DNA of 39,999 nucleotides, taken from the NCBI RefSeq assembly GCF_000367365.1, contig NZ_BARF01000037.1, positions 1-39,999 on the forward strand, in the 5' to 3' direction. Under the pieces are notes generated by a model that did no database searches, had not been told where the DNA came from, and saw only the letters and a list, made by a program, of their open reading frames with translations. This DNA is from Streptomyces prunicolor NBRC 13075 (GTDB taxonomy: Bacteria > Actinomycetota > Actinomycetes > Streptomycetales > Streptomycetaceae). How positions within the stretch are numbered: position 1 is the stretch's first letter; each line of letters starts with the position of its first letter. Shown in pieces: positions 13,160-21,830 of the stretch. The translations under genes and the position numbers were made by a program.

Positions 13160-13659
13160 CACGCACTCCCCGTGGTCGCGTCTTCAAGGGATTTCCGTAG
13201 CTCGCTGCGGAGTTCGGGCGTCAGGACGTGGCCGGCCCGGCCGACGAAGAGCGCCATGTGGTACGCCACGACGCTCATGTCGCAGTCCGCGGAGCCGTGC
13301 ACGCCGAGCAGCGAACCGTCGCTGATCGACATCACGAAGAGGCTGCCCTCCTCCATCGCGACCATGGTGTGCTTCACCGGTCCTGAGTCCATCAGCTTCG
13401 CGGCGCCGATGGTGAGGCTGCCGATACCGGAGACGATGGTGGCGAGGTCGGCTGCGGAGCCTCGTGGGCCGGTGCGCTTGGCTTCGAGGGCTTCCTTGGC
13501 CTCGGCGTTCCTCCCCGGATCGGAGGAGAGGAGCAGCAGGCCGTCGGAGGAGACGACCGCGACCGACTGGATGCCGGGCACTTCCTCGACGAGGTTGCTC
13601 AGCAGCCAGTGCAGGTTGCGGGCTTCACTGCTCAGTCCGAAGGTACTGGGCGCGGTCAA
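13159..13659 (-). CDS. cvnB: conservon protein CvnB (Roadblock/LC7)
   Basis: 166 aa. The start is a TTG (13659-13657) with GGAGG seven bases upstream, overlapping the cvnA stop; no better start exists, because the conserved N-terminus SSEARNLHWLLSNLVEEVPG follows at once. Roadblock/LC7 fold: IQSVAVVSSDGLLLLSS, DLATIVSGIGSLTIGAAKLM and MEEGSLFVMSISDGSLLGV. MglB-like proteins of this fold act as GTPase-activating partners of MglA-type GTPases, so it is expected to act on CvnD. Confidence 0.9.
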   Translation of the reverse strand: MTAPSTFGLSSEARNLHWLLSNLVEEVPGIQSVAVVSSDGLLLLSSDPGRNAEAKEALEAKRTGPRGSAADLATIVSGIGSLTIGAAKLMDSGPVKHTMVAMEEGSLFVMSISDGSLLGVHGSADCDMSVVAYHMALFVGRAGHVLTPELRSELRKSLEDATTGSA

Positions 13660-16406
13660 CTGCTTGCCTCCTCGACGGTGCCCCCCGTGGCTGCTTCGGA
13701 TCGTTCGGGTGCGCTGCGCGGGGCCGGGACCGGGTTCTGGCCGGTCTTTTCGGCGATTTCCGCTTCTACGTCCTTGTAGCCCGCGGAGGCGCCTGCGCGG
13801 AAGCCGCCGAGTCTGCGGCGCAGGGCGTCCGCGTCGACCGCGCCGGTCCGCTGGCGCGGGGCCTGGGCGGGTTGGGTGAGCTTGGGGGTGCGTTTGGGGA
13901 GGCCCTTGTCCGTGACGGGGTCCTCGTCCTGGGCTCGCTGGTGTTCTACGGCTTCGGCTTCGCCTTCAGCCGTGAATTTGTTCCCACCCGCATCACCCGC
14001 ACCGCCCGTGACGGTCTCGTTGTCGGGTGCGGGTGGCCCCTGTGGGGCGAACTCGCCGTCGGCGGCTGACAGTTCGTCCGTCATCGGCGGCAGCAGGAGT
14101 TCCATCGTCATCTCTGCTGCGGTCTCCGCCGGGGTCTCCCGTACCGCTACCGCCTGTTCCGCCAGGGCGACCAGCGGGTCCGGGTGTTCCGAACGGCCGT
14201 GCAGGACGTTGGAGTTGGCCTCTGCGGAGGCGCCGGGGAGGGAGTACGAGTGGGTGTCACCGGGGGCCGGTGCGGAGGAGGACGGGACCGCTGACGTGGG
14301 GGAACCTGCCAGCAGGGTGCTCGGGATGACCACGACCGCCGCGATGCCGCCCTGCTTCTGGTCACGGAGCTGGACGCGGACGCCGTGGCGGTGGGCCAGG
14401 CGGGCCACGACGTACAGGCCGAGGCCCAGGCCCTCCTCGCCCTCCTGGTCGTAGGGGGACTCCGGGTCGAACTCGGTGAGGCGGGTGTTGAGGCTGGTCA
14501 TGCGGTCGTCGGTCATGCCGATGCCCTCGTCCTGGACGGAGAGCATGACCTCGCCGTTCTCCAGGAGCCAGCCGGAGATCTCGACGGGGGTGTCCGGCGG
14601 GGAGAACGAGCTTGCGTTCTCCATCAGTTCGGCCAAGAGGTGGCTCAGGTCGTCCGCCGCGAAGCCTGCCACGTGTGCGTGCGGGGGGAGCGCCGAGATG
14701 CGAACGCGCTCGTAGCGCTCGATCTCGCTGACCGCCGCGCGGACCACGTCGACCAACGGGACGGGGCCTGCGTGCTGTTGGACGTGTTCGGTGCCGGCGA
14801 GGACGAGGAGGTTCTCGTTGTGGCGGCGCATGACCGTGGCGAAGTGGTCGAGCTTGAAGAGGGTGGCGAGGCGCTCGGGGTCCTGCTCGCGCTCCTCCAG
14901 GCCCTCGATGACGGCGAGTTGGCGCTCGACCAGGCCCAGGCTGCGCAGCGCGAGGTTCACGAAGGTGCCGCCGATGCTGGTGCGCAGGCGCTCCAACTGG
15001 GTGGCGGAGTCGGTGACTTCGGCGCGGAGTTCCTCGCGGGCGTCGGCCATCTTCTGGCGCTGGCCGACGAGGTGCTTGCGGTCGGCCTCCAGGGTGGCGA
15101 TGCGCTCGTGGAGGGCGGCGGCGTGCGCGTGCAGGGCGTTGACCGAGCGGACGACCTGGGCGAACTCGTCGTTGCGGCCGGTGAACTTGATCGGCTCCTG
15201 GGTCGCCGGGTCCTCTGCCTCGGCCAGCCGCGTCGAGCCGCGGCGCAGCACGGAGAGCGGGCGGGTGAGGGTGCGGGCCATGGCGGTCGCGATGCCCACG
15301 GCGAGCAGCATGAGGGCGCCGAGGATCGCGACGCGGAGTTCCAGCGCCTTGACGTCGTCGTCGCGGAGCTGGGCGAGGTCCTTGGCTCGGTCCACGTAGA
15401 GCGCGGACTCCTCGCCGCGCATCAGGTCGACGCGGGCGGAGAGCGCCGCGTCGAGCTTCTTCGTGCTGGTGTCCAACTGGCTCTCGGAGAGCGTGGGTTG
15501 GGCGGTGAGGGAGGCGAGGTACTTCTCGGCGGAGTTGACCTCGGGCCCGGTGACCGTGGAGTCGTAGCCGGCGACGGCGTCCTTCGTGGCCGTCTCGCGG
15601 AAGTCGGCGAGGGCGGCGTCGGAGCGCAGCCGGGCCTGCTGGGCGGCGATGCTGAGGGCGTCGCGCTCCTTGGTCTGGGCCTTGGTCGAGGTGGTCTCGG
15701 TGACCGGGAGGCCGGTGAGGGAGCTGATGACCGTCTCGGTGGTCGTCGGCACGTTCAGGGCGGCGAGGAGCAATCCCCTTGTGGCGGCGGCCTGTTGGAC
15801 GGCGGCGTCGAGTTCGGCGAGCGCGTAGGCGCCGGAACCGGCCCGCGGCGGCATCTGCTCCGCCAACTGCTCGGCGAGCCGGTGCAGTTCGGTGATGGCG
15901 CCGGAGTAGGCGACATGCGCCTCCAGCGCGCTGCTCTTGCCGGTGAGCGCGGCCCGTCGTACGGCGGCGACGTCGTCGAGGTCCGAGCGGAGCGCGGCGG
16001 AGATGTCGGTGTCGGCGCGGAGCTCCTCGACCTGGCGGTCGACGCGGGCGCTGCGGTCCTCGGCGGGGGCCTGGGACTTGGGGCGCCCGGCGGCGATGTA
16101 CGAGGTGACCTCGTCCCGCTCGTCGGCGAGGGAGTGGGCCAGCGACAGCGCGTCCTGGGTCTGCCCGGCGAGCGTCACCAGGTCCTGGGAGTCGCTCAGT
16201 TGACCCGAGGCGGCGATGAGGGAGGGGGCACCGGCCGCGGCGATGGCGGCGGCCACGACGGCTACGGCGATGATGAGCCGGTTGCGTACGTGGGTACGGC
16301 GCCCGCTGCCCGCGGGGTCGGGCACGGCCGCAGGGGTGGCGCCCCCCGGAGGGGCCGTCTGCTTGCCTGTGCGCCGCGGCCGCTTCTTCTGCACCGGTGC
16401 TCGCAT
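13656..16406 (-). CDS. cvnA: conservon sensor-kinase-like membrane protein CvnA
   Basis: 916 aa. The N-terminus is basic, with one membrane segment at about 43-66. A long extracytoplasmic nitrate/nitrite-sensing (NIT)-like helical domain spans about 70-350, with a second membrane segment at about 357-378. HAMP (380-432) and a coiled coil (432-475) follow. A histidine-kinase-like ATPase domain has an N box LAELMENASS (591-600), DEGIGM (626-631) and GLGLGLYVVARLAHRHG (659-675). A clear phospho-acceptor H-box is not visible, as usual for CvnA. The last ~200 residues are Pro/Glu-rich and disordered. No RBS stronger than AGGA precedes the ATG. It probably senses an envelope signal and passes it to CvnB-D. 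Confidence 0.9.
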   Translation of the reverse strand: MRAPVQKKRPRRTGKQTAPPGGATPAAVPDPAGSGRRTHVRNRLIIAVAVVAAAIAAAGAPSLIAASGQLSDSQDLVTLAGQTQDALSLAHSLADERDEVTSYIAAGRPKSQAPAEDRSARVDRQVEELRADTDISAALRSDLDDVAAVRRAALTGKSSALEAHVAYSGAITELHRLAEQLAEQMPPRAGSGAYALAELDAAVQQAAATRGLLLAALNVPTTTETVISSLTGLPVTETTSTKAQTKERDALSIAAQQARLRSDAALADFRETATKDAVAGYDSTVTGPEVNSAEKYLASLTAQPTLSESQLDTSTKKLDAALSARVDLMRGEESALYVDRAKDLAQLRDDDVKALELRVAILGALMLLAVGIATAMARTLTRPLSVLRRGSTRLAEAEDPATQEPIKFTGRNDEFAQVVRSVNALHAHAAALHERIATLEADRKHLVGQRQKMADAREELRAEVTDSATQLERLRTSIGGTFVNLALRSLGLVERQLAVIEGLEEREQDPERLATLFKLDHFATVMRRHNENLLVLAGTEHVQQHAGPVPLVDVVRAAVSEIERYERVRISALPPHAHVAGFAADDLSHLLAELMENASSFSPPDTPVEISGWLLENGEVMLSVQDEGIGMTDDRMTSLNTRLTEFDPESPYDQEGEEGLGLGLYVVARLAHRHGVRVQLRDQKQGGIAAVVVIPSTLLAGSPTSAVPSSSAPAPGDTHSYSLPGASAEANSNVLHGRSEHPDPLVALAEQAVAVRETPAETAAEMTMELLLPPMTDELSAADGEFAPQGPPAPDNETVTGGAGDAGGNKFTAEGEAEAVEHQRAQDEDPVTDKGLPKRTPKLTQPAQAPRQRTGAVDADALRRRLGGFRAGASAGYKDVEAEIAEKTGQNPVPAPRSAPERSEAATGGTVEEASS

Positions 16407-16747
16407 TCCTGACTCGTCATACCCATGGGCCCGGGTGACGCTCCGTCATCCCGGTACGGCGACCCTCCCAGTGCCGGTAGGCAGTGGTCGCGCATCGTCC
16501 GGCCCGCCACCCGAAGGAGTGAACCCCGGAGGGGAGTTGGCGGGCAAGTTCCGGCGGCCGGCCCAAAGCCCTCGCGCGCCGCGCCGGTTGGACGTGAGCG
16601 GCGGGCTTTGGCAGGATTCGCCGCCACGCATTCCCGGAGTGATCCATTCCAGCCCAAACCAGGCGCCTGACCTGCACGACTACGTCGATTCGACCATGAG
16701 TGCCAAGCTTTTGCGGAGCCTGTGAAGAGCTCGTGCAGACTGGCCGT
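16407..16747. other. 341-bp divergent intergenic region
   Basis: It separates cvnA from the PP2C gene and must hold both promoters. A hairpin with arms CCAAAGCCC / GGGCTTTGG (16563-16571, 16603-16611) lies in the middle. Before the PP2C gene, TTGCGG (16711-16716) and CAGACT (16736-16741) are weak promoter candidates that would give a leaderless mRNA. Nothing else stands out. Confidence 0.4.
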
Positions 16748-17536
16748 ATGCGTACGGAACTTGTGTCGGAACCCGGCGACCCGAACCGCCCCAACGAGGA
16801 CTTCGCGAGCGTCGGTCTTCCGGCCTCGGGACAGGGCGGTTCGCTGATCGTCCTGGACGGTGTGACACCGCCGAGAGGCGAGACGGGCTGTCTGCATTCG
16901 GTCCCTTGGTACACCGCGCGACTTGGCGGAGCGCTGACCGAACTGACCGTTTCCTACCGGGATCTGACCCTGGCGGAGATTCTCTCCCGGGCGATCCTCC
17001 GAACAGCTGAGGCCCACGCCACCACCTGTGACCTTTCTCACCCACGCACCCCACAGGCAACGGTCGTACTGGCCCGCTGGTCCCCCCAGGAGGTCGAATA
17101 CCTGGTCCTCTCGGACTCGGCCCTGCTGGTCGAATCCCCGGCCGGCGAGGTGACCGTAGTACTGGACGACCGCCTGTCCCGCCTCCCCCGCTCCGCTCTC
17201 GCGACGGACGCCATGATCGACACCACGCTCCGCAACAAGGAGGGCGGCTTCTTCACGGCCGCCGCCGATCCGTCGGTCGCGGCCCGCGCGGTGACGGGCT
17301 CGCTCCCGCGCACCGACGCCCGCACCCTCGTCGCCCTGACGGACGGGGCGACCCGGTGGGTGGACAAGTTCGGCCAGGGCGACTGGGCGGACTGCTTCGC
17401 GCTCGTACGGAAGGACGGGGCGGCGGAACTGGTGGCCCGGGTACGGGAGTTGGAGCGGGCGGACGAGGAGACGCGGACGTATCTGCGGCGGAGCAAGACG
17501 CACGACGACGCGACGGTCGTGTACGTGGAGCTGTGA
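16748..17536 (+). CDS. PP2C-type protein serine/threonine phosphatase-like protein
   Basis: 262 aa from ATG 16748; a longer frame from 16700 has no RBS. PP2C metal-binding motifs are all visible: PNRPNEDFA (Asp18), SLIVLDGVTP (Asp37), LVALTDGATRW (Asp199) and KTHDDATVVYVEL (Asp253). The family uses a two-metal centre to dephosphorylate Ser/Thr proteins. It lacks membrane segments and accessory sensory domains. It is divergent from the conservon; a link to that signalling system is possible but not shown. Its last codons are duplicated immediately downstream. Confidence 0.82.
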   Translation: MRTELVSEPGDPNRPNEDFASVGLPASGQGGSLIVLDGVTPPRGETGCLHSVPWYTARLGGALTELTVSYRDLTLAEILSRAILRTAEAHATTCDLSHPRTPQATVVLARWSPQEVEYLVLSDSALLVESPAGEVTVVLDDRLSRLPRSALATDAMIDTTLRNKEGGFFTAAADPSVAARAVTGSLPRTDARTLVALTDGATRWVDKFGQGDWADCFALVRKDGAAELVARVRELERADEETRTYLRRSKTHDDATVVYVEL

Positions 17537-17614
17537 ACGGCCGCTACGGCGGTGTCACTTCTCCCGCGCACGTCGAACTGTGAACTGCCCCTACGCCGGT
17601 GTCACTTCTCCATG
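17521..17614. repeat. 47-bp tandem duplication spanning two convergent gene ends
   Basis: 17521-17567 and 17568-17614 are imperfect tandem copies. Each contains the end of the PP2C gene (CTGTGA) and the end of the MarR gene (read on minus: GAGAAGTGACAC). One copy provides the real PP2C stop and the other the real MarR stop. Confidence 0.7.
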
Positions 17615-18105
17615 ACGCCGTTCAACTGGTGGATCAGCCGGGCCAGTTCGGCGACCTCGCGGCGGTCCCAATGGGAGAGCTGGCTGACGTAGCGCGCCCG
17701 CCGGGCCTCGCGGACGTGCGCGACCCGGCGGCGGCCCTCGCCGGTGAGGTCGACCAGCCAGGCCCGGCCGTCCGCCGGGTCGGGCTCGCGGGCGATCAGC
17801 CCCAGGTCCTCCAGGGCACGCAACTGCCGGGACATCGTGGCCTTGCCGACGCCGATGTAGGCGGCCAGCTCGGTGGCCCGCTGCCGCCCGTACTCGTCCA
17901 GCCGGACCAGCAGGCCGTACGCGGCGGACTCCAGATCGGGGTGGACCTCCCGGGCCATCTCGCCCTGATTGGCCCGGGCTCGGCGGAAGAGGAACGTCAA
18001 CTCGCGTTCCAGGGAGAGGTATTCGTGGTCGACGGCGAGTCCGTCGGGGCCCACGGGAAGCCCGCCGTCGTTTCTGTCCTCGCCCTTGTGCACGTCAGCA
18101 CCCAT
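17602..18105 (-). CDS. MarR-family transcriptional regulator
   Basis: 167 aa from ATG 18105; an in-frame start at 18150 would add 15 residues. Winged helix with RATELAAYIGVGKATMSRQL, RALEDLGLIAREPDPADGRA and the wing WLVDLTGEG, flanked by dimerisation helices at both ends (ELTFLFRRARANQGEMAR; ARYVSQLSHWDRREVAELAR). It is divergent from the GH25 muramidase gene, with about 215 bp between starts, so local regulation of that gene is plausible. The effector is unknown. Confidence 0.9.
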   Translation of the reverse strand: MGADVHKGEDRNDGGLPVGPDGLAVDHEYLSLERELTFLFRRARANQGEMAREVHPDLESAAYGLLVRLDEYGRQRATELAAYIGVGKATMSRQLRALEDLGLIAREPDPADGRAWLVDLTGEGRRRVAHVREARRARYVSQLSHWDRREVAELARLIHQLNGVMEK

Positions 18106-18320
18106 TGGTCCGCTTTCCCGATCGTGAAAGTTTCCGCCAAACACCGTCATCGCCGCAGCTCCGCCAGTATTTCGCAGGGCTAGACCAACGGCGTCGTCCG
18201 GACCCCCTTCCCACGCGGTCTTCTGGATGCGTAGCTTCCTTACCAGGCAACGACTGGCATGGCCACGCCAACATCACCGCTTCTCCCTCCACTCCCCCAC
18301 CGCGCCCTCGGAGGCACGCC

Positions 18321-19151
18321 ATGCCCCACGCCCTGCCCGCGCACAGACCCCGAACGCCCCGCCTACGGCACCTCACCGTCGCCCTCGCCCTCTCCGCGAT
18401 CCTGCTGACGGCGTTCCCCCACCCGGCCGGCGCCGCCACGGTCCCCACCCGCGGTTCCGCCTACATGGGCATCGGCGTCCTGGCGCACGACGGCCAGGAC
18501 GGCTCGCCCGCCGGCACTGCCGCCACCCAGACGGAGGGCGTCGATGTCAGCGCCTACCAGGGCAACGCCGCCTGGTCGACCCTGTGGAGCAGCGGGGTCA
18601 AGTGGGCCTACACGAAGGCGACCGAGGGGACGTACTACACGAACCCGTACTTCGCGCAGCAGTACAACGGCTCCTACGGCGTCGGCATGATCCGCGGCGC
18701 CTACCACTTCGCGACCCCGGACACGACGACCGGCGCCACCCAGGCCAACTACTTCGTCGACCACGGCGGCGGCTGGTCCAAGGACGGCCGTACCCTCCCC
18801 GGTGTCCTCGACATCGAGTGGAACCCGTACGGCGCGTCCTGCTACGGCAAGTCGACGGCGGGGATGGTCAGTTGGATCGCCGATTTCCTGTCCACGTACA
18901 AGTCCCGCACGGGCCGGAACGCGGTGATCTACACGGCGACGAGCTGGTGGACCTCCTGCACGGGCAACTCCAGCGCCTTCGCGTCCGCCGACCCGCTGTG
19001 GATCGCGCGGTACGCCTCGGACCCGGGGACGCTGCCGGCGGGATGGGGCTTCTACACGATGTGGCAGTACACGTCGTCCGGACCGACGGTCGGGGACCAC
19101 GACAAGTTCAACGGGGCGCTGGACCGGGTGGTCGCCCTCGCCAACGGCTGA
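18321..19151 (+). CDS. secreted GH25 muramidase (cellosyl-like lysozyme)
   Basis: 276 aa; ATG 18321 with GGAGG six bases upstream. Signal peptide LTVALALSAILLTA with cleavage near PAGA-A (about 38). The GH25 barrel starts at GVDVSAYQG (Asp75) and holds the catalytic acid in GVLDIEWN (Asp164, Glu166); YHFATPD and MWQYTSSG near the end are further family signatures. It hydrolyses beta-1,4 bonds between MurNAc and GlcNAc and is exported. It has no separate wall-binding domain. A divergent MarR gene lies upstream and a terminator follows. Confidence 0.93.
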   Translation: MPHALPAHRPRTPRLRHLTVALALSAILLTAFPHPAGAATVPTRGSAYMGIGVLAHDGQDGSPAGTAATQTEGVDVSAYQGNAAWSTLWSSGVKWAYTKATEGTYYTNPYFAQQYNGSYGVGMIRGAYHFATPDTTTGATQANYFVDHGGGWSKDGRTLPGVLDIEWNPYGASCYGKSTAGMVSWIADFLSTYKSRTGRNAVIYTATSWWTSCTGNSSAFASADPLWIARYASDPGTLPAGWGFYTMWQYTSSGPTVGDHDKFNGALDRVVALANG

Positions 19152-19171
19152 CGAGCCATCCGTACTACGGC

Positions 19172-19208
19172 GAAGGCCCGGTCCTCCCTTGAAGAGACCC
19201 GGGCCTTC
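19172..19208. terminator. bidirectional terminator between GH25 and lon
   Basis: Hairpin arms GAAGGCCCGG / CCGGGCCTTC between two convergent stop codons, without a U-run. Confidence 0.75.
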
Positions 19209-19227
19209 ACCTAACCGATGGCGTCCG

Positions 19228-21645
19228 TCACGCCGCCACCGGAACCTCCGACGTCGCACCGTTCGTCGCCGGCGCGAGCGCCAGCTCCAGGACCTGGCGG
19301 ACGTCCGTGACGGGGTGGACGTCGAGCTTCTCCAGGACCTCGGCCGGGACGTCGTCCAGGTCGGGCTCGTTGCGCTTCGGGATGATGACGGTGGTGACCC
19401 CGGCCTGGTGCGCGGCGAGCAGCTTCTGCTTCACGCCGCCGATCGGGAGGACCCGACCGGTCAGGGAGACCTCACCCGTCATCGCCACGTCCGTGCGGAC
19501 CAGTCGGCCGCTGAGCAGCGACGCCAGGGCCGTCGTCATCGTGACACCCGCGCTCGGGCCGTCCTTCGGCACCGAACCCGCCGGGAAGTGGATGTGCACG
19601 CCCCGGTCCTTCAAGTCGCCCACCGGCAGCTCCAGTTCGGCGCCGTGCGAGCGGAGGAAGGACAGGGCGATCTGCGCGCTCTCCTTCATCACGTCACCGA
19701 GCTGACCGGTCAGGGTCAGACCCGCCGCGCCCGTCTCCGGGTCGGCCAGCGACGCCTCGACGTAGAGGACGTCACCGCCCGCGCCGGTGACCGCGAGTCC
19801 GGTGGCGACACCGGGTACGGCCGTGCGGCGCTCGGCCGGGTCCTGGGCGGACTCGGGCACGTGGTGCGGCCGTCCGATCAGGCCACGCAGGTCGGCATCC
19901 GTGACGGTGAACGGCAGCTCCCGCTGCCCCAGTTCGTGCTGGGCCGCGATCTTGCGCAGCAGCCGGGCGACCGACCGCTCCAGGGTGCGGACGCCGGCCT
20001 CGCGGGTGTACTCACCGGCGAGCTTGCGCAGCGCGCTCTCGTCGATGACGACCTCGTCGTCCTTGAGCCCCGCCCGCTCCAGCTGACGCGGGAGCAGGTG
20101 GTCACGGGCGATGACGACCTTCTCGTCCTCGGTGTAACCGTCGAGCCGCACCAGTTCCATCCGGTCCAGCAGTGCCTCCGGGATGGCTTCGAGCACGTTG
20201 GCCGTCGCCAGGAACACCACGTCGCTCAGGTCGAGTTCGACCTCCAAGTAGTGGTCCCGGAAGGTGTGGTTCTGCGCGGGGTCGAGCACTTCGAGCAGCG
20301 CCGCCGCCGGGTCCCCCCGGTAGTCGGACCCCACCTTGTCGATTTCATCCAGCAGGACCACCGGGTTCATGGACCCGGCCTCCTTGATGGCCCGGACGAT
20401 ACGACCGGGCAGCGCACCGACGTACGTACGCCGGTGACCACGGATCTCGGCCTCGTCCCGCACCCCACCGAGCGCGACCCGCACGAACTTCCGTCCCATG
20501 GCATGGGCGACGGACTCACCGAGCGAGGTCTTACCGACACCGGGCGGACCGACGAGGGCGAGCACGGCACCACCGCGCCGGCCCCCGACAACCCCCAGCC
20601 CCCGCTCCGCGCGCCGCTTGCGCACGGCCAGGTACTCGGTGATGCGCTCCTTCACGTCGTTCAGACCGGCGTGCTCGGCGTCGAGGATCGCCTTGGCACC
20701 CTGGATGTCGTACTCGTCCTGGGTCCTTTCGTTCCACGGCAGTTCAAGAACGGTGTCCAGCCAGGTACGGATCCAGGACCCCTCGGGCGACTGGTCGGAG
20801 GACCGCTCCAGCTTCTCAACTTCCTTGAGCGCGGCCTCGCGAACCTTCTCAGGAAGATCGGCGGCCTCGACACGGGCCCGGTAGTCATCGGACTCCTCGC
20901 CGTCGCTCGTGTCCCCGTTCAGCTCGCGCAGTTCCTTACGAACGGCTTCGAGCTGGCGCCGCAGCAGGAACTCGCGCTGCTGCTTGTCGACGCCTTCCTG
21001 CACGTCCTTGGCGATGGTCTCGGCAACGTCCTGCTCGGCGAGGTGATCGCGCAGGTGCTGGGTGGCGAGCTTCAGCCGGGCCACCGGTTCGGCGGTCTCC
21101 AGCAGCTCGATCTTCTGCTCGGTGGTGAGGAAGGGCGAGTAGCCAGAGTTATCGGCAAGCGTGGACACGTCATCGATGGCCTGCACGCGGTCGACGACCT
21201 GCCAGGCCCCCCGCTTACGCAGCCAGGCGGTGGCCAACGCCTTGTATTCCTTCACCAACTCGGAAACGGAGCCGGACAAGGGTTCGGGCAGGCTCTCGTC
21301 GAGCGCGGTGCCCTCCACCCACAGTGCGGCACCGGGCCCGGTGGTCCCGGCCCCGATCTTCACGCGGCTACGGCCGCGGATCAGCGCACCGGGGTCGCCG
21401 TCGGCCAGCCGGCCGACCTGCTCGATGGTGCCGAGCACGCCGGTACTCGCGTAGGTCCCGTCGATCCGTGGCACCAGCAGGACCTTGGGCTTTCCGGGCT
21501 CGGACCGCGCGGCGGCCTGGGCGGCCTCCACGGCGGCGCGTACATCGGTGTCGTTCAGGTCCAGCGGAACCACCATTCCGGGCAGCACGACCTCGTCGTC
21601 GAGCGGCAGCACGGGCAGGGTGAGCGGTGTGGACGTCGAAGCCAT
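19228..21645 (-). CDS. lon: ATP-dependent protease La (Lon)
   Basis: 805 aa, full length for a bacterial LonA. N-terminal substrate-recognition domain (about 8-205), a coiled coil (215-260), an AAA+ module with Walker A LVGPPGVGKTSLGE and Walker B PVVLLDEIDK, and the C-terminal protease domain with catalytic Ser698 (KDGPSAGVTM) and Lys739 (GGVKQKLLAAH). It degrades misfolded and short-lived regulatory proteins in the cytoplasm. AAGGGGAG precedes the ATG. Heat-shock (HAIR/HspR) and ClgR-type boxes lie upstream. It is monocistronic, facing the GH25 gene. Confidence 0.97.
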   Translation of the reverse strand: MASTSTPLTLPVLPLDDEVVLPGMVVPLDLNDTDVRAAVEAAQAAARSEPGKPKVLLVPRIDGTYASTGVLGTIEQVGRLADGDPGALIRGRSRVKIGAGTTGPGAALWVEGTALDESLPEPLSGSVSELVKEYKALATAWLRKRGAWQVVDRVQAIDDVSTLADNSGYSPFLTTEQKIELLETAEPVARLKLATQHLRDHLAEQDVAETIAKDVQEGVDKQQREFLLRRQLEAVRKELRELNGDTSDGEESDDYRARVEAADLPEKVREAALKEVEKLERSSDQSPEGSWIRTWLDTVLELPWNERTQDEYDIQGAKAILDAEHAGLNDVKERITEYLAVRKRRAERGLGVVGGRRGGAVLALVGPPGVGKTSLGESVAHAMGRKFVRVALGGVRDEAEIRGHRRTYVGALPGRIVRAIKEAGSMNPVVLLDEIDKVGSDYRGDPAAALLEVLDPAQNHTFRDHYLEVELDLSDVVFLATANVLEAIPEALLDRMELVRLDGYTEDEKVVIARDHLLPRQLERAGLKDDEVVIDESALRKLAGEYTREAGVRTLERSVARLLRKIAAQHELGQRELPFTVTDADLRGLIGRPHHVPESAQDPAERRTAVPGVATGLAVTGAGGDVLYVEASLADPETGAAGLTLTGQLGDVMKESAQIALSFLRSHGAELELPVGDLKDRGVHIHFPAGSVPKDGPSAGVTMTTALASLLSGRLVRTDVAMTGEVSLTGRVLPIGGVKQKLLAAHQAGVTTVIIPKRNEPDLDDVPAEVLEKLDVHPVTDVRQVLELALAPATNGATSEVPVAA

Positions 21646-21667
21646 GATCTCCCCTTAGGCAGTCAAG

Positions 21668-21686
21668 TTGAGCTATGCCGACTCAA
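21668..21686 (-). promoter_or_regulatory. HAIR-like element (HspR box) upstream of lon
   Basis: TTGAGCTATGCCGACTCAA, an inverted repeat of TTGAGT/ACTCAA form with a 7-bp spacer and one mismatch to the HAIR consensus, 23 bp before the lon ATG. HspR repression of lon is established in Streptomyces. Confidence 0.7.
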
Positions 21687-21719
21687 TGCTTGGGCGCCTT
21701 CGATTGTTCCCCACCCTGT

Positions 21720-21733
21720 GTTCGCCGTGAGCG
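21720..21733 (+). promoter_or_regulatory. ClgR-type activator box upstream of lon
   Basis: GTTCGCCGTGAGCG matches the GTTCGC-N5-GCG core of ClgR sites, 75 bp before the lon start. ClgR activates clpP and lon in Streptomyces. Confidence 0.65.
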
Positions 21734-21830
21734 ATCAGGCGTAGTGCGCTGGGTTCTGCGCAGGTCAACACGGAAATGGGGCGGGGGCTTCCCGGGGGGC
21801 GGGGTGTGTGCGGGGGCGGGGTGCGCTGAC

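Noticed and set aside
14385..16412. 675-codon open frame antisense to cvnA
   Set aside because: Low-complexity Gly/Leu/Val/Asp translation with no motif; a shadow of the cvnA codon bias.
19189..21744. 851-codon open frame antisense to lon
   Set aside because: Covers the whole lon gene with no recognisable protein features; Lon has all its catalytic residues.
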